Source: an uncultured Psychrobacter sp. (GTDB lineage: Bacteria; Pseudomonadota; Gammaproteobacteria; Pseudomonadales; Moraxellaceae). From it: a stretch of 64,000 nucleotides of DNA. Below are positions 28,553 through 38,540 of this stretch, piece after piece (position 1 is the first letter of the stretch; each line of letters starts with the position of its first letter). Below the pieces are notes generated by a model. It saw only the letters and a program-made list of their open reading frames with translations, had not been told where the DNA came from and made no database searches. The translations under genes were made by a program, and so were the position numbers. The stretch spans positions 1 through 64,000 of the forward strand of contig CANLDW010000003.1 in assembly GCA_947489525.1 (NCBI GenBank), read 5' to 3'.

Positions 28553-31500
28553 TGTGTATTATCTCCAAAGCTTGCAGGCTGATAACTCCCAGAAGGAGGT
28601 CGCTTTTCTGTATTGTCGGTTGGCGCAGGCGGGTTCGGCTCATTATCATCACCGTTACCATCAGGGTGATTACCGTTGTCGCCATCATTATTACTATTGT
28701 TACCACCACCGTTATCGCCATCAACGTTGTGCGCTTCATTGCCTTTGTAAGGGAACAAAGTACGCACCCAAACATAAAAGATAGGAATAAAGAAAATACC
28801 TAAGAAAGTGGCGGTAATAACGCCGCCAAGCACACTAGTACCAATAGCGTTTTGACTACCAGAGCCAGGACCATTCGCGATAAATAGTGGCACAACACCC
28901 AGTCCAAACGCAAGTGACGTCATAATAATTGGACGTAAGCGTTGTCTTGCAGCAAGCATGACCGCATCTTTGAGACTGTTGCCTTCTTCTTGGTGCTCTT
29001 TGGCAAACTCGATAATCAAAATAGCGTTTTTGGCGGACAAACCAACCACAGTTAATAAACCCACTTGTAAGTAAATGTCATTATCAAACTCACGTAGCCA
29101 AGTCAATAACACAGCGCCCAATACCCCAAGCGGAATAACGAGAAGGACAGAGAAGGGCACAGACCAACTCTCATAGAGCGCAGCTAAGCATAAGAAAACG
29201 ACGAGAATGGAAATCGCATAAAGTAGAGGCGCTTGAGCACCGGATTTTTGCTCTTCAAGCGAGATGCCTGTCCACTCATAACCGATGCCCTCAGGTAACT
29301 GGCTAATCATGTTCTCCATAGCATCCATGGCCTCACCCGTACTTAAACCTTCAGCAGCATTACCCTGAATATTCATGGAAGGAAAGCTGTTGTAACGTGT
29401 CAAAGTTGGTGAACCCAAACGCCACTCACTATTTGAAAAAGCGTTAAAGGAGATCATATCGCCATCAGTGTTACGTACGTACCACTTACCGATATCGTCA
29501 GGATTGGTACGGCTGCTAGGTTCACCTTGAATAAATACCCGCTTGATGCGACCCCGATCAATAAAGTCGTTGATGTAACGTGAACCCCAAGCCGTTGAGA
29601 TAACACTATTAATAGCGCTCATGGACAGCCCGTAAGCAGCGGCTTGTTCTTGATTGACATTGATTTTGAACTCAGGCGCGTCCTCTTGCCCATTAGGACG
29701 GACACCAGCAACTTGATCGTTTTGTGCTGCCATACCAAGGAGCTGGTTACGGGCAGCAAGTAGACCCTCGTGACCCACATTACCCACGTCTTGTAGCATC
29801 AGATCAAAGCCGCTAGCGTTACCAAGCTCAGTAATCGCTGGCGGTACGGTTGCAAATACGAGCGGTGCTTCGTTGATTTGAGTGGCAAAGTATCCATTGG
29901 CACGATTCACAATCGCTTGCGCTGTATTTTCTTCGCCTTCGCGGTTCTCCCAGTCACTTAAGCGTACAAAAGCTAGACCCGTATTTTGTCCTTGTCCGAC
30001 AAAACTAAAGCCTGCAATAGTAAAGGTTGAGGCCACATTGTCCGCTTCTTGGGTTTCATAGTAGTTGCGTACCTTATCAAGGACCGCTTGGGTTTCACTT
30101 ATCGTCGCTCCAGAAGGTAGTTGCACTAGCGTAAACATAATACCCTGATCTTCTTCGGGTAAAAACGAGCTCGGAATACGCAAGAACACAATAGCCATTA
30201 CAGCGATAACTGCAGCATAACCGATCAGATATAACCATTTTACGTTAACGCTTTTACCTACAAAGCGCTCATACATACGGCTTACCTTATCAAAGCTACG
30301 GTTAAACCAACCAAAGAAGCCTTTTTTCTCGTCAGATTCCCCTTTTTTGTGTGCTTTACCGCGTTTGAGTAGAGTCACGCATAAAGCGGGGGTAAAGATA
30401 AGGGCGACGAGTGCCGAGAGCACCATTGCCGTAATCAACGTAATAGAGAACTGACGGTAGATGACCCCAGTTGAGCCGCCAAAGAACGCCATGGGTACAA
30501 ATACTGCCGATAAGATGATCGCAATACCAATAACAACTTTACTGATCTCGCCCATCGACTGTATGGTGGCATCCTTGACGGAAATATCAGGATCCTCCTC
30601 CAGTATGCGCTCAACGTTTTCGACAACGACAATAGCGTCATCGACCAACAAACCGATGGAGAGCACCATAGCGAACATAGTCAAAACGTTAATACTAAAA
30701 CCTGCCACGTATAGCACCGCGAAGGTACCTAGAATAACGACAGGTACAGCCAGTGTTGGAATGATAGTGGCGCGCCAATTTTGTAAAAACAAAAACATGA
30801 CGATGAAGACTAAGACAATAGCTTCAACTAAGGTATGGACAACCTGCTCAATCGAGAGAGTAATAAAGGGCGTCGTATCATAAGGTACGACGGACACTAA
30901 ACCCGGTGGAAAGTTGGCTTCGAGCTCCTCAATACGCTGTGCAACGGCTTCACGAGTGTTCAAAGCATTAGCGCCAGTCGCCAAAGAGATACCAATACCG
31001 GTCGCCGCATCGCCATTATACAAGGACTGGACGCCGTAGTTTTCACTACCAATCTCGACCTCAGCGACATCACCAAGACGAACTTGCGCGCCTGAGCTAT
31101 CGGTTTTTAAAAGGATGTTTTCAAATTCCTCAGGGGTTTGCAGATAGCTTTGTATCGTTACCGTCGCACTAATAACTTGATCTTCAGCAGCAGCTGGTGC
31201 TTGACCGAGCTGACCTGCTGATACTTGGGCGTTCTGCGCGCGTACGGCTTCGACCACATCGTTTGGCACCATACTATAGCTACGCAGACGTGCAGGATCG
31301 AGCCAAATACGCATAGCGTAAGCAGAACCGTACAAGTTGGCGTTACCCACACCGTCAACGCGGCTAATTTGATCGAGAACGTTTGAGCTAATGTAATCGG
31401 CAATATCGGCGCGATCCATGGTGCCGTCTTCTGATATAAAGGCTTGTACCATAAAGTTACTGGCAGAAGATTTGGTAACATTGACCCCTTGACGCTGTAC

Positions 31501-31863
31501 GGACTCTGGTAGGGAGCTCATCGCTGCCTGTAGATTGTTCTGTACTTGTACTTGCGCAATATCGGGATCAGTACCGTTTTCAAACGTCAGTCTGACTGTT
31601 GCCTCACCACTCGATGAGCTTGATGAATTGATATACATCAAACCATCAAGTCCCGTCATCTGCTGCTCAATGACCTGAACGACCGAATCTTCAATGGTCT
31701 GTGCGTCAGCCCCAGGATAGTTTGCGCGTATAGAGACAGTTGGCGGTGCAATAGAGGGGTACTGCTCAATCGGCAAACTGATAACCGAGATAATCCCCAA
31801 CAGCATGACTAAGATCGCCAGCACCCACGCAAAAATAGGGCGGTTAATAAAAAAACGTGACAT
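28549..31863 (-). CDS. RND multidrug efflux pump, inner-membrane transporter (AcrB/AdeJ type)
   Basis: This 1104-residue hydrophobe/amphiphile efflux transporter has 12 membrane helices and two large periplasmic loops. SRFFINRPIFAWVLAILVML starts the protein as in AcrB. The proton-relay aspartates are in LLVDDAIVVVENV. It exports many compounds, driven by protons, with the adaptor upstream and the channel downstream. It is about 55 residues longer than E. coli AcrB (1049) because of a tail from about residue 1042. That tail is rich in asparagine, aspartate and glycine, then proline. The gene begins 35 bases after the adaptor stop and overlaps the channel gene by 4 bases. Confidence 0.96.
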   Translation of the reverse strand: MSRFFINRPIFAWVLAILVMLLGIISVISLPIEQYPSIAPPTVSIRANYPGADAQTIEDSVVQVIEQQMTGLDGLMYINSSSSSSGEATVRLTFENGTDPDIAQVQVQNNLQAAMSSLPESVQRQGVNVTKSSASNFMVQAFISEDGTMDRADIADYISSNVLDQISRVDGVGNANLYGSAYAMRIWLDPARLRSYSMVPNDVVEAVRAQNAQVSAGQLGQAPAAAEDQVISATVTIQSYLQTPEEFENILLKTDSSGAQVRLGDVAEVEIGSENYGVQSLYNGDAATGIGISLATGANALNTREAVAQRIEELEANFPPGLVSVVPYDTTPFITLSIEQVVHTLVEAIVLVFIVMFLFLQNWRATIIPTLAVPVVILGTFAVLYVAGFSINVLTMFAMVLSIGLLVDDAIVVVENVERILEEDPDISVKDATIQSMGEISKVVIGIAIILSAVFVPMAFFGGSTGVIYRQFSITLITAMVLSALVALIFTPALCVTLLKRGKAHKKGESDEKKGFFGWFNRSFDKVSRMYERFVGKSVNVKWLYLIGYAAVIAVMAIVFLRIPSSFLPEEDQGIMFTLVQLPSGATISETQAVLDKVRNYYETQEADNVASTFTIAGFSFVGQGQNTGLAFVRLSDWENREGEENTAQAIVNRANGYFATQINEAPLVFATVPPAITELGNASGFDLMLQDVGNVGHEGLLAARNQLLGMAAQNDQVAGVRPNGQEDAPEFKINVNQEQAAAYGLSMSAINSVISTAWGSRYINDFIDRGRIKRVFIQGEPSSRTNPDDIGKWYVRNTDGDMISFNAFSNSEWRLGSPTLTRYNSFPSMNIQGNAAEGLSTGEAMDAMENMISQLPEGIGYEWTGISLEEQKSGAQAPLLYAISILVVFLCLAALYESWSVPFSVLLVIPLGVLGAVLLTWLREFDNDIYLQVGLLTVVGLSAKNAILIIEFAKEHQEEGNSLKDAVMLAARQRLRPIIMTSLAFGLGVVPLFIANGPGSGSQNAIGTSVLGGVITATFLGIFFIPIFYVWVRTLFPYKGNEAHNVDGDNGGGNNSNNDGDNGNHPDGNGDDNEPNPPAPTDNTEKRPPSGSYQPASFGDNTQ

Positions 31864-31898
31864 AGTGTATCCCTAAGCCTTCCTATCTTTAGAAGGAA

Positions 31899-33275
31899 TT
31901 AATTCGTAGTAGCAGATGTAGGCTCTGTGGTCGCAGTATCGTTATCGCTTGCCGCGCTTGGAGCTGTTTGCGCGCTAGGTGCATTTGGAGCAGCGCTTGC
32001 TCCTGCATTATCTAGAGGTTGAACCGTGACTTCTTGCTCAGGTCTGAGACCAGCACCACCGATAACAACGACTCGATCACCAGATTCCAGACCATCAGTA
32101 ACCACCCACTTACCTTCATAAGTACCATTGATAGTGATGGGACGCACTTGAAGTTTGCTATCTTGATCAACGATATAAACTTGTGGTTCGCCTTTTGGCG
32201 TACGAGTTACCGCACTTTGCGGTATTAAGGCTGCATTAGGTATGACGCTTTGGATCAGACGCGCAGTCACGTACATGCCTGGCAGTAAGACGCCATTAGG
32301 GTTAGGAAACACGGCACGTAAAGTGACCGAGCCTGTAGACTCATCGACCGTAGATTCGGACAATGCAATCTGACCACGTACAGGGTAGACTGAGCCATCT
32401 TCAAGGACGAGCTCAACCGTATTAGAGCCGGCTTGCGCGCGACCCTGAGCCAACTGTTGCCGCAGCTTGAGCATATCGGATGAAGACTGACTGATATCAA
32501 CATAGATAGGATCTAAGCGTGACACAGTCACTAGTGGCTCCGTCTGTCCAGCGCTGACCAGCTGACCTGCCGTTACGTTTGAGCGATCTGTACGACCAGA
32601 GATCGGCGCACGCACAATAGTACGGCTCAGATCAAGCGTATTAGCATTTAGGTTGGCTTTGGCTGCTTGGATATCGGCACGAGCGCTCTCAATACCCGCT
32701 TGCGTCTGACCGACTGCGGCGCGTGCGCTCTCGACAGCTGCTTCAGCCGTACGTACTTGTGTCTTTGCCTGCTCGTACTGCTGCTGTGAGATGGCATCAA
32801 TATCTACTAACCCTTGCAAGCGCTGTAGATCGTCACGCGCCTGCGCAAGAGAGGCCTGACGACTGACTAGCTCTGCTTTAGCATTAGCATTATTAGCGAT
32901 TGCGGTCTGATAGTTGGCTTCTGCTTGTTGCACTGCAGCCTGACCACTAGCTACGGATGAGGTGTAATTGTCTGTATTGATGCGATACAGAGGCTGATTT
33001 TCTTTGACCATACTGCCTTCACGGAACAATACCTCTTCAATGACACCATTGATCTGTGGTCTGACGTCCGCGACTTCATAAGCGGCAGTACGTCCAGAGA
33101 AGGTCTGTACTTGAGGTATCTCACCAAATTGAACCGTTTCAACATTGACAACGGCAGGCGGCATTTGCTGCGCAGCACCGTCTTCAGCGCCATCCTCATT
33201 TCTATCACAGCCAACCAGTACAGCTCCAGAGAGCAGCGCTGTGGTTACAAGCGCAAGAGTAAAATGCTTCATCAA
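31899..33275 (-). CDS. RND efflux periplasmic adaptor lipoprotein (AcrA/AdeI type)
   Basis: This 458-residue membrane fusion protein has the lipobox LVGC with C23. It continues with the lipoyl domain (VLFREGSMVKENQPLYRI), a helical hairpin of alanine/glutamine-rich heptads at about 105-210, and then barrel domains (TIVRAPISGRTDRSNVTAGQ). It bridges the RND pump and outer channel. The last 35 residues or so are a low-complexity alanine/serine/threonine tail. It is first in a three-gene operon arranged as adeIJK. No TetR or two-component regulator lies next to it, so local control is not visible. Confidence 0.95.
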   Translation of the reverse strand: MMKHFTLALVTTALLSGAVLVGCDRNEDGAEDGAAQQMPPAVVNVETVQFGEIPQVQTFSGRTAAYEVADVRPQINGVIEEVLFREGSMVKENQPLYRINTDNYTSSVASGQAAVQQAEANYQTAIANNANAKAELVSRQASLAQARDDLQRLQGLVDIDAISQQQYEQAKTQVRTAEAAVESARAAVGQTQAGIESARADIQAAKANLNANTLDLSRTIVRAPISGRTDRSNVTAGQLVSAGQTEPLVTVSRLDPIYVDISQSSSDMLKLRQQLAQGRAQAGSNTVELVLEDGSVYPVRGQIALSESTVDESTGSVTLRAVFPNPNGVLLPGMYVTARLIQSVIPNAALIPQSAVTRTPKGEPQVYIVDQDSKLQVRPITINGTYEGKWVVTDGLESGDRVVVIGGAGLRPEQEVTVQPLDNAGASAAPNAPSAQTAPSAASDNDTATTEPTSATTN

Positions 33276-33808
33276 AGTCCTCGGCGATAATATTATAGGA
33301 ATATCATAAAAAGCATCGTTGTTGTTTAATGGGCTAAGTTAGCTCATATCAGACCATAAACAGCGTACGAGAGCTTTTATTTAAGTAGTAAATAGTAAAT
33401 AGGGATATCGGTTAGCGATTTTATAACAGCATTCACTATAGCGACTAACGGCTAATATTCACACGTTAGAACAGTAAGTTTTAGGAATAAATAGCAGTAG
33501 ATAATCGACTATAGTTTTGAGTAGGTTTAACAATGGCATTATTATAAACTATAGGGTCTACCCAACAGTCAAGCACCAAGCGCTTCGTTTTGCTCATTAA
33601 ATGAATAATATCAACTTACAAAACGTCGTAAACCACGGCGGTAAAAAGACCAAAACTGATAAATGGGCGGCAGTAAAACATTGTTAAATTTTGTTATAGC
33701 TACGCTTTGAATCACTCCAATGTCGCCAGATGACTGTACAAGTGCACAATAACAAACCAATATAAACGATCAATTACGCCTATACTTTTAGTTAAGTCCA
33801 GTCCTGTG
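33276..33808. other. Non-coding region upstream of the RND pump operon
   Basis: No gene is seen in these 533 bases. It lies between the pump promoter side and the ispB stop, both on the minus strand. The short repeat TAGTAAATAGTAAATAGG lies near 33385-33402. I could not fix a convincing promoter or an ispB terminator by eye. Confidence 0.5.
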
Positions 33809-34834
33809 CTACAGCAGACGGGCGCTTGCCATTTGAGTTAACTGGTATAGACCTTGACGATACCGATTGTCAGGTAGAGTGCCCAAAGCCTCTTGCGCGC
33901 GTTTGGTCTCCTCTAACGCGCGAGCCTTACAGTATTCCAGTGAGCCTGAATGTCGCACGAGTTCAATCAAGTGCTCAGCATTCGGTGTTTTACCCGTTTG
34001 GACGGCAAGTCGCAGTTGCTCGTAACCTTCTTTATCGCTCTGTTTCAGCAGCTCAAGCGCCTTGATAGTTGGCAGGGTAGGTTTACCCTCGGCCAGATCA
34101 TCGCCTAGGTTTTTGCCCATAAGTTCGCTATCGCCACTGTAGTCAAGCACATCATCAATAATCTGAAAAGCGTTGCCAAAGTGCTGACCAAAATCTGCTA
34201 GCGCCTGCAAGTATTGCTCTTGACCTTGTAAGATAGCAGCGCCTTGAGTCGCCATCATAAATAGGCGCGAGGTCTTGCCATCAATAATGCGTAGATAATC
34301 CTCTTCAGTGGCTGATGGGTTATGTTGATGCTGTAGCTGGAGTACTTCGCCCTCAGCAATATCACAAGTACCATCCGAAAACAGCTTTAATAGAGAAAGG
34401 CTTTGAAAGCTGACGAGTAAGTTAAAGGCACGTGCGATGAGATAGTCACCAACTAAGACGGCAGTCGCATTGTCCCATGTTGCATTTGCCGTTGGTTTAC
34501 CGCGGCGCTGTCCTGATTCATCGATGACGTCGTCATGGACTAAGGTTGCGGTATGCAGCATCTCTGTAATAGCTGCTAGATGCATCGCGTTGTGTGATGG
34601 CTCATCTTGTAGCATACGCGCGCACAATAGCGTAATGAGTGGACGCATACGTTTGCCACCAGCGTTGATAACGTGCTGCGAGACGCTCATAACCAGTTGG
34701 ACTTTTGAATTTAGACTACCAAAGACCTGTTTGTCCATGATCTCAAAATCATCGGCCACAATGCTCTGGATATCAGTGTACTGCGGGACTGCTTGAGAAG
34801 TAACGAGGTCGTGTGTAAAAGAGGTACTGGTCAT
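33809..34834 (-). CDS. ispB: Polyprenyl (octaprenyl) diphosphate synthase
   Basis: This 341-residue trans-prenyltransferase has the first aspartate-rich motif DDVID at 101-105 in LVHDDVIDESGQRRGKPTAN. The second is DDVLD at 227-231 in FQIIDDVLDYSGD. It makes the isoprenoid side chain of ubiquinone; chain length cannot be read with confidence. Length fits IspB (323 in E. coli). It lies upstream of and divergent from rplU-rpmA, the classic ispB/rplU neighbourhood. Together with ubiH and the second hydroxylase it serves the quinone pool that NADH dehydrogenase uses. Confidence 0.95.
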   Translation of the reverse strand: MTSTSFTHDLVTSQAVPQYTDIQSIVADDFEIMDKQVFGSLNSKVQLVMSVSQHVINAGGKRMRPLITLLCARMLQDEPSHNAMHLAAITEMLHTATLVHDDVIDESGQRRGKPTANATWDNATAVLVGDYLIARAFNLLVSFQSLSLLKLFSDGTCDIAEGEVLQLQHQHNPSATEEDYLRIIDGKTSRLFMMATQGAAILQGQEQYLQALADFGQHFGNAFQIIDDVLDYSGDSELMGKNLGDDLAEGKPTLPTIKALELLKQSDKEGYEQLRLAVQTGKTPNAEHLIELVRHSGSLEYCKARALEETKRAQEALGTLPDNRYRQGLYQLTQMASARLL

Positions 34835-35475
34835 AGTAATAATCGTATATATAGAGATCGTGAATAGAAGTATCGTGAATAAGGAGTAGAGTAGGGCAAC
34901 TAGTACAAACGTATTAAAGACTAAACACCAATTAGTAACGTATTCTTGTTTCTTATATTTAAGTCGTTTTATTTAGATAGTTTTAGCAGTTATATTATGT
35001 AAGATCCGACTTCAACGAATTACGATAGCATATCGAGTTACAAGTTTTATAGTGTACTAGGTTGGGGTATGGCGTCGCATCTGACCAATCATAACATAGC
35101 TGCTAATCTAATTTGTTGACGAAAATAAGTATTTTAAACTTATATCCAATATATGCCTATGCTAATATTTGTAAAACTGCTTAGCTTGTCGTACTGATTT
35201 AACCCATGTTTAACCCACGAGTAGCATAGGATACTGTTTAGTCTATAGGATTGCATTAGTCTGTGGTATTGAAGGCTGCATAATCAGACGCACGTTTATC
35301 ACATCCAAATAGCTTATGCACTTAACTTATAGACGGTTCGTATACTTATAGATAGTAACTTGCTTTTATAGCAAAAAAGACGTAAAATCTTGCCTTTAAT
35401 TTTTCCCTGTCGCGTTCGTTATTGAAGCGTTGGTATCACATCAACCACGGCCCACGGGTTAAACGGAGTCAGACA
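34835..35475. other. Divergent region between ispB and rplU
   Basis: No gene is seen in about 640 bases. The ispB side has a near-repeat ATCGTGAATA (twice within 34857-34880). The rplU side holds a good promoter at 35360-35388 and a leader of about 80 bases. The leader contains CATCAACCACGGCCCACGGG and may fold, but no known riboswitch was recognised. Confidence 0.5.
35360..35388 (+). promoter_or_regulatory. rplU-rpmA promoter
   Basis: TTGCTT (35360-35365) and TAAAAT (35383-35388) are separated by 17 bases. Transcription would start near 35395, giving a leader of about 80 bases before rplU. Confidence 0.6.
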
Positions 35476-35787
35476 ATGTACGCAGTAATTAAAAGTGGTG
35501 GTAAACAGCACCGTGTAACCAAAGATGAATTGCTAAAAGTTGAATTGCTAAAAGCAGAAAAAGGCGAAACAATTACCTTTGATGACGTCTTAATGGTTGT
35601 AGATGGTGATGACATCAAAATCGGTCAGCCTGTCGTTGAAGGGGCTAGTGTCGAAGTAGAAGTGGTTGAACATGGTCGCGGTGAAAAGATCCGTATCATC
35701 AAGCACAATCGCCGTAAACACTACCACAAAGAGCAAGGTCACCGTCAGTGGTATACCTTGTTAAAGATCAAAGCCATTAATGCCTAA
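35476..35787 (+). CDS. rplU: Ribosomal protein L21 (bL21)
   Basis: This 103-residue 50S subunit protein begins [14 protein letters not shown] and contains the family block [20 protein letters not shown]. The length equals E. coli L21 (103). I chose the ATG at 35476, with CGGAG upstream; the longer frame adds 18 residues without homology. It is followed by rpmA, as is usual. Confidence 0.98.
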   Translation: MYAVIKSGGKQHRVTKDELLKVELLKAEKGETITFDDVLMVVDGDDIKIGQPVVEGASVEVEVVEHGRGEKIRIIKHNRRKHYHKEQGHRQWYTLLKIKAINA

Positions 35788-35970
35788 TAACTGACTCAGC
35801 ACTGATGGAATATATTTGCTGTTGTGGCAACTGTTATAGCAACTATAGTTATAACCACCATAAGAGTAATCGAACCTCCATGACGTGCTTAGCCATTCAT
35901 ATTGAATAGCGCACTAAAGCTTAAGAATTATCGCATAGGCGATAAATCACACTAACAAGGAGAATTATCC

Positions 35971-36228
35971 ATGGCACATAAAAAAGCTGCCGGCTCAACT
36001 CGTAACGGTCGTGACTCAAACCCAAAAATGCTGGGTGTCAAGATCTTTGGTGGTCAAGCGATCACTGCAGGTAATATCATCGTTCGTCAACGTGGTACTG
36101 AGTTCCATGCAGGCGAAGGCGTTGGCATGGGCCGCGATCATACTTTATTCGCGCTAAATGACGGCGTAGTAAAGTTTGCTACTAAAGGCAAGTTCAACCG
36201 CCGTTATGTTATGGTTGAAAGCGCCTAA
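35971..36228 (+). CDS. rpmA: Ribosomal protein L27 (bL27)
   Basis: This 85-residue protein begins [19 protein letters not shown], the L27 N-terminus that reaches the peptidyl transferase centre. The classic body [20 protein letters not shown] follows. It has AAGGAG before the ATG and lies 183 bases after rplU, with a strong terminator behind it. Confidence 0.98.
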   Translation: MAHKKAAGSTRNGRDSNPKMLGVKIFGGQAITAGNIIVRQRGTEFHAGEGVGMGRDHTLFALNDGVVKFATKGKFNRRYVMVESA

Positions 36229-36299
36229 TATTGATGGTTTTATAAGATCTGATACTCAGAGTCTCAAAACCGATTAAGGTAAGTAAATCAGTATCATCT

Positions 36300-36331
36300 A
36301 TCCCTGTTGCTTTATAGCAATGGGGATTTTT
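36300..36331 (+). terminator. rplU-rpmA terminator
   Basis: A 12-base stem (36300-36311 with 36316-36327, two G-U pairs) with a 4-base loop is followed by TTTTTA. It lies 72 bases past the rpmA stop. Confidence 0.88.
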
Positions 36332-36604
36332 ATATTTATTCGGCAAAAACCCTAAAGACAGGTAAGTATATTAAATAGAGCGTATGCGAGTAGGTTGCAA
36401 TCCAAGTTACAAGCGAGTATGACAGGCGTAGTAAAGATTGCAATTTATGACTAGGCGCGTAATGAAAAAGCTGGCACACTGTTCGCATAATCAAGATAGA
36501 AAATACCTTATATAGTGGCTGTTAAGAGTAGTAGGCGGCGGTAATTGCTAGCAGCGGTCATCGCTATTTAAAAGGTAATGTATTTTTAGAGAGGATAAAC
36601 GATA
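36332..36604. promoter_or_regulatory. Upstream region of lolA
   Basis: No gene is seen. TTGCAATC (36395-36402) and GATTGCAA (36436-36443) form an 8-base inverted repeat 33 bases apart. GAGAGGAT lies just before the lolA ATG as a strong ribosome site. A promoter could not be fixed. Confidence 0.35.
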
Positions 36605-37282
36605 ATGGCGACAACTAAGACAATGCAACAAAAAATGATAAGTGGAGTGTTGGCTGCTGTATTGACAACGACCTTTGGCGTTGCAGCCCCTATAATTGTG
36701 TTGAGCCAGTCAGCTCATGCAGCACCTGCAGATAACTTAACGGCTGCCAAGCGCTTAAATACGCTACTTACTAATGCCAAAAGCATGACCGCAAATTTTA
36801 GTCAAACAACTAAAGGCGCAAACAGTGGTACCTTTAAAGGCTCTATGAGCGTCCAGCGTCCCAATAACTTTCGCTGGGAGACAACGTCGCCATCAGAGCA
36901 GTTAATCGTTGCTAATGGCAGCTCAATGTGGATTTACGATAAAGACTTGGAGCAAGCGACTAAGCAAAGCGTTGATACGCAAGTAGGTAATACACCAGCG
37001 CTATTACTATCTGGTGATCCCGCTAAAATCGATCAAAACTTTAAAATTACGCAGCCGTATGACAATAAGAACTACTATGTGTTGTATCCAAAATCTGATA
37101 GTGCTAGTTTTAAGAGTTTATCTATAAGCTTTAGCGGCGGTAAGCCTACGATGATGGTGCTGAACGATACTCTAGGTCAAACAACCTCAATTAAGTTTAG
37201 TGGCACTAAACTTAATCAGAATATCAGCAGTAGTCAGTTTAAGTTTGCCCCACCAAACGGGGTTGACGTCATTAATCAATAA
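36605..37282 (+). CDS. lolA: Outer-membrane lipoprotein carrier protein LolA
   Basis: This 225-residue periplasmic chaperone carries lipoproteins from LolCDE to the outer-membrane receptor LolB. It has a signal peptide of about 40 residues ending SAHA, then AANRLNT-like and MTANFSQTT segments. SMSVQRPNNFRWET and GSSMWIYDKDLEQATKQ match LolA. The ATG follows GAGAGGATAAACGATA. It is a single-gene unit with its own terminator. It would handle the lipoproteins encoded here (LptE, AcrA- and AdeK-like). Confidence 0.94.
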   Translation: MATTKTMQQKMISGVLAAVLTTTFGVAAPIIVLSQSAHAAPADNLTAAKRLNTLLTNAKSMTANFSQTTKGANSGTFKGSMSVQRPNNFRWETTSPSEQLIVANGSSMWIYDKDLEQATKQSVDTQVGNTPALLLSGDPAKIDQNFKITQPYDNKNYYVLYPKSDSASFKSLSISFSGGKPTMMVLNDTLGQTTSIKFSGTKLNQNISSSQFKFAPPNGVDVINQ

Positions 37283-37313
37283 TAACTAACCGCGTTTTAA
37301 CCTCATAACGCTT

Positions 37314-37349
37314 AAAAAGGATAAACTAAGCAAGTTTATCCTTTTTTTT
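37314..37349 (+). terminator. lolA terminator
   Basis: AAAAAGGATAAACT (37314-37327) pairs perfectly with AGTTTATCCTTTTT (37333-37346), loop AAGCA, then further T. It begins 31 bases after the lolA stop. Confidence 0.93.
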
Positions 37350-37830
37350 GTTCTTTATTTTTGGCAAAATATGCCAAATAATTTTGCCTTAGCATAAACT
37401 AGTCTTTTAAAGACATGTTTTGTAGCATATAAAATGACCACTCAATACAGTTAAAAACTGGCTTTTGGGTAGTGATATGCGTATAGTAAACGGATATTTT
37501 AAACCAGTTATTAAGCTATTACCGACTACCTATGATAAGCCAAAGATAAGCCAAAAGCTGCGAACACAAGCTTAGCTCAATAAGCGATGTCGTGTTGGTA
37601 TTTAGATAGTTACTACCGCTAGGCTACAGTCACAGTCTTGTCGTCAATAAGCTTAACAATTGGTCGTTACCAGCACAGATAGCTGTGTTTTCGTTTGCGT
37701 CATAGCACTGATTGATTACTTTAGACTGATATTAGACTGTCGCTTATATTTAAGCTGTCATTAATATTTAGCTATAAATAAATAGTCTGCTGCGTTTTGA
37801 CACTCGATTGGGTGAGGAGCAAGTATTGTT
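37350..37830. other. Upstream region of the nuo operon
   Basis: No gene is seen in this 480-base AT-rich stretch, which must hold the nuo promoter. A short palindrome TTGGCA-AAATA-TGCCAA lies at 37361-37377. The repeat AAGCCAAAGATAAGCCAAAA lies near 37537-37556. No clear -35/-10 pair could be fixed. Confidence 0.45.
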
Positions 37831-38457
37831 ATGTCTGCCTTTAATTGGTCAGCTGTTGCTTTTATTCTAGCCGCTTTGGGCTTAGTCATATTTATGCTAG
37901 TCGTTCCGCGTTTATTAGGCGGACGCTCGAGTGGCATGCAAAAAGAAGAGATATTTGAAGCAGGTGTTGTCGGATCAGGCAATGCCCGTATTCGCTTGTC
38001 TGCTAAATTCTACTTAGTCGCTATTTTCTTCGTTATCTTTGATTTAGAAGCGCTTTATCTATACGCTTACGCCGTATCTGTTCGCGAAGCCAGCTGGCTT
38101 GGTTTTGCAGCTGCCGCGATATTTATCGGGATTTTGATCATAGGTTTGATATATGAGCTGAGTCTTGGCGCCATGAACTGGTCGCCTGCTGATAGAGGGC
38201 AAAAAGGCGCGCGCTTGCATGCAGCGCCAGCGGGTTTTAGTTTGGCAAGCATCACAAAGTTTGATGGTGTTGATGAGTTGATGATTGATCCAACAGGTAA
38301 AGTACCTGCTCAGTCATCAGGTCAAATCAATGTTTCTAATAGCATTGAGATCAACCGCAGACATCTACAAAATATCGATCACATTAATACAACAGGTAAT
38401 GTCACATCGGTCGACTTCGCAGAATCCACTGCTCCTACCACTGTCGATAACACCTAA
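37831..38457 (+). CDS. nuoA: NADH-quinone oxidoreductase subunit A
   Basis: This 208-residue membrane subunit of complex I has three helices (about 8-28, 62-85 and 92-114). It carries the conserved FDLEALYLYAYAVS segment with acidic residues near the quinone channel. After helix 3 there is a soluble, poorly conserved tail of about 90 residues; E. coli NuoA is 147 residues. It opens the nuo operon of 13 genes. The ATG follows GAGGAGCAAGTATTGTT, a good ribosome site. Confidence 0.95.
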   Translation: MSAFNWSAVAFILAALGLVIFMLVVPRLLGGRSSGMQKEEIFEAGVVGSGNARIRLSAKFYLVAIFFVIFDLEALYLYAYAVSVREASWLGFAAAAIFIGILIIGLIYELSLGAMNWSPADRGQKGARLHAAPAGFSLASITKFDGVDELMIDPTGKVPAQSSGQINVSNSIEINRRHLQNIDHINTTGNVTSVDFAESTAPTTVDNT

Positions 38458-38540
38458 ATGTCAGTCATGGCTACCGATGTACAACTTCACTGCTGCTTAC
38501 TGAATACTACCCGTCACGTGCACTCTAAGGGTTAATTATT

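Noticed and set aside
30461..30883. A 140-codon frame opposite the RND transporter gene
   Set aside because: Low-complexity S/T/I-rich product mirroring membrane codons on the other strand; no start signals.
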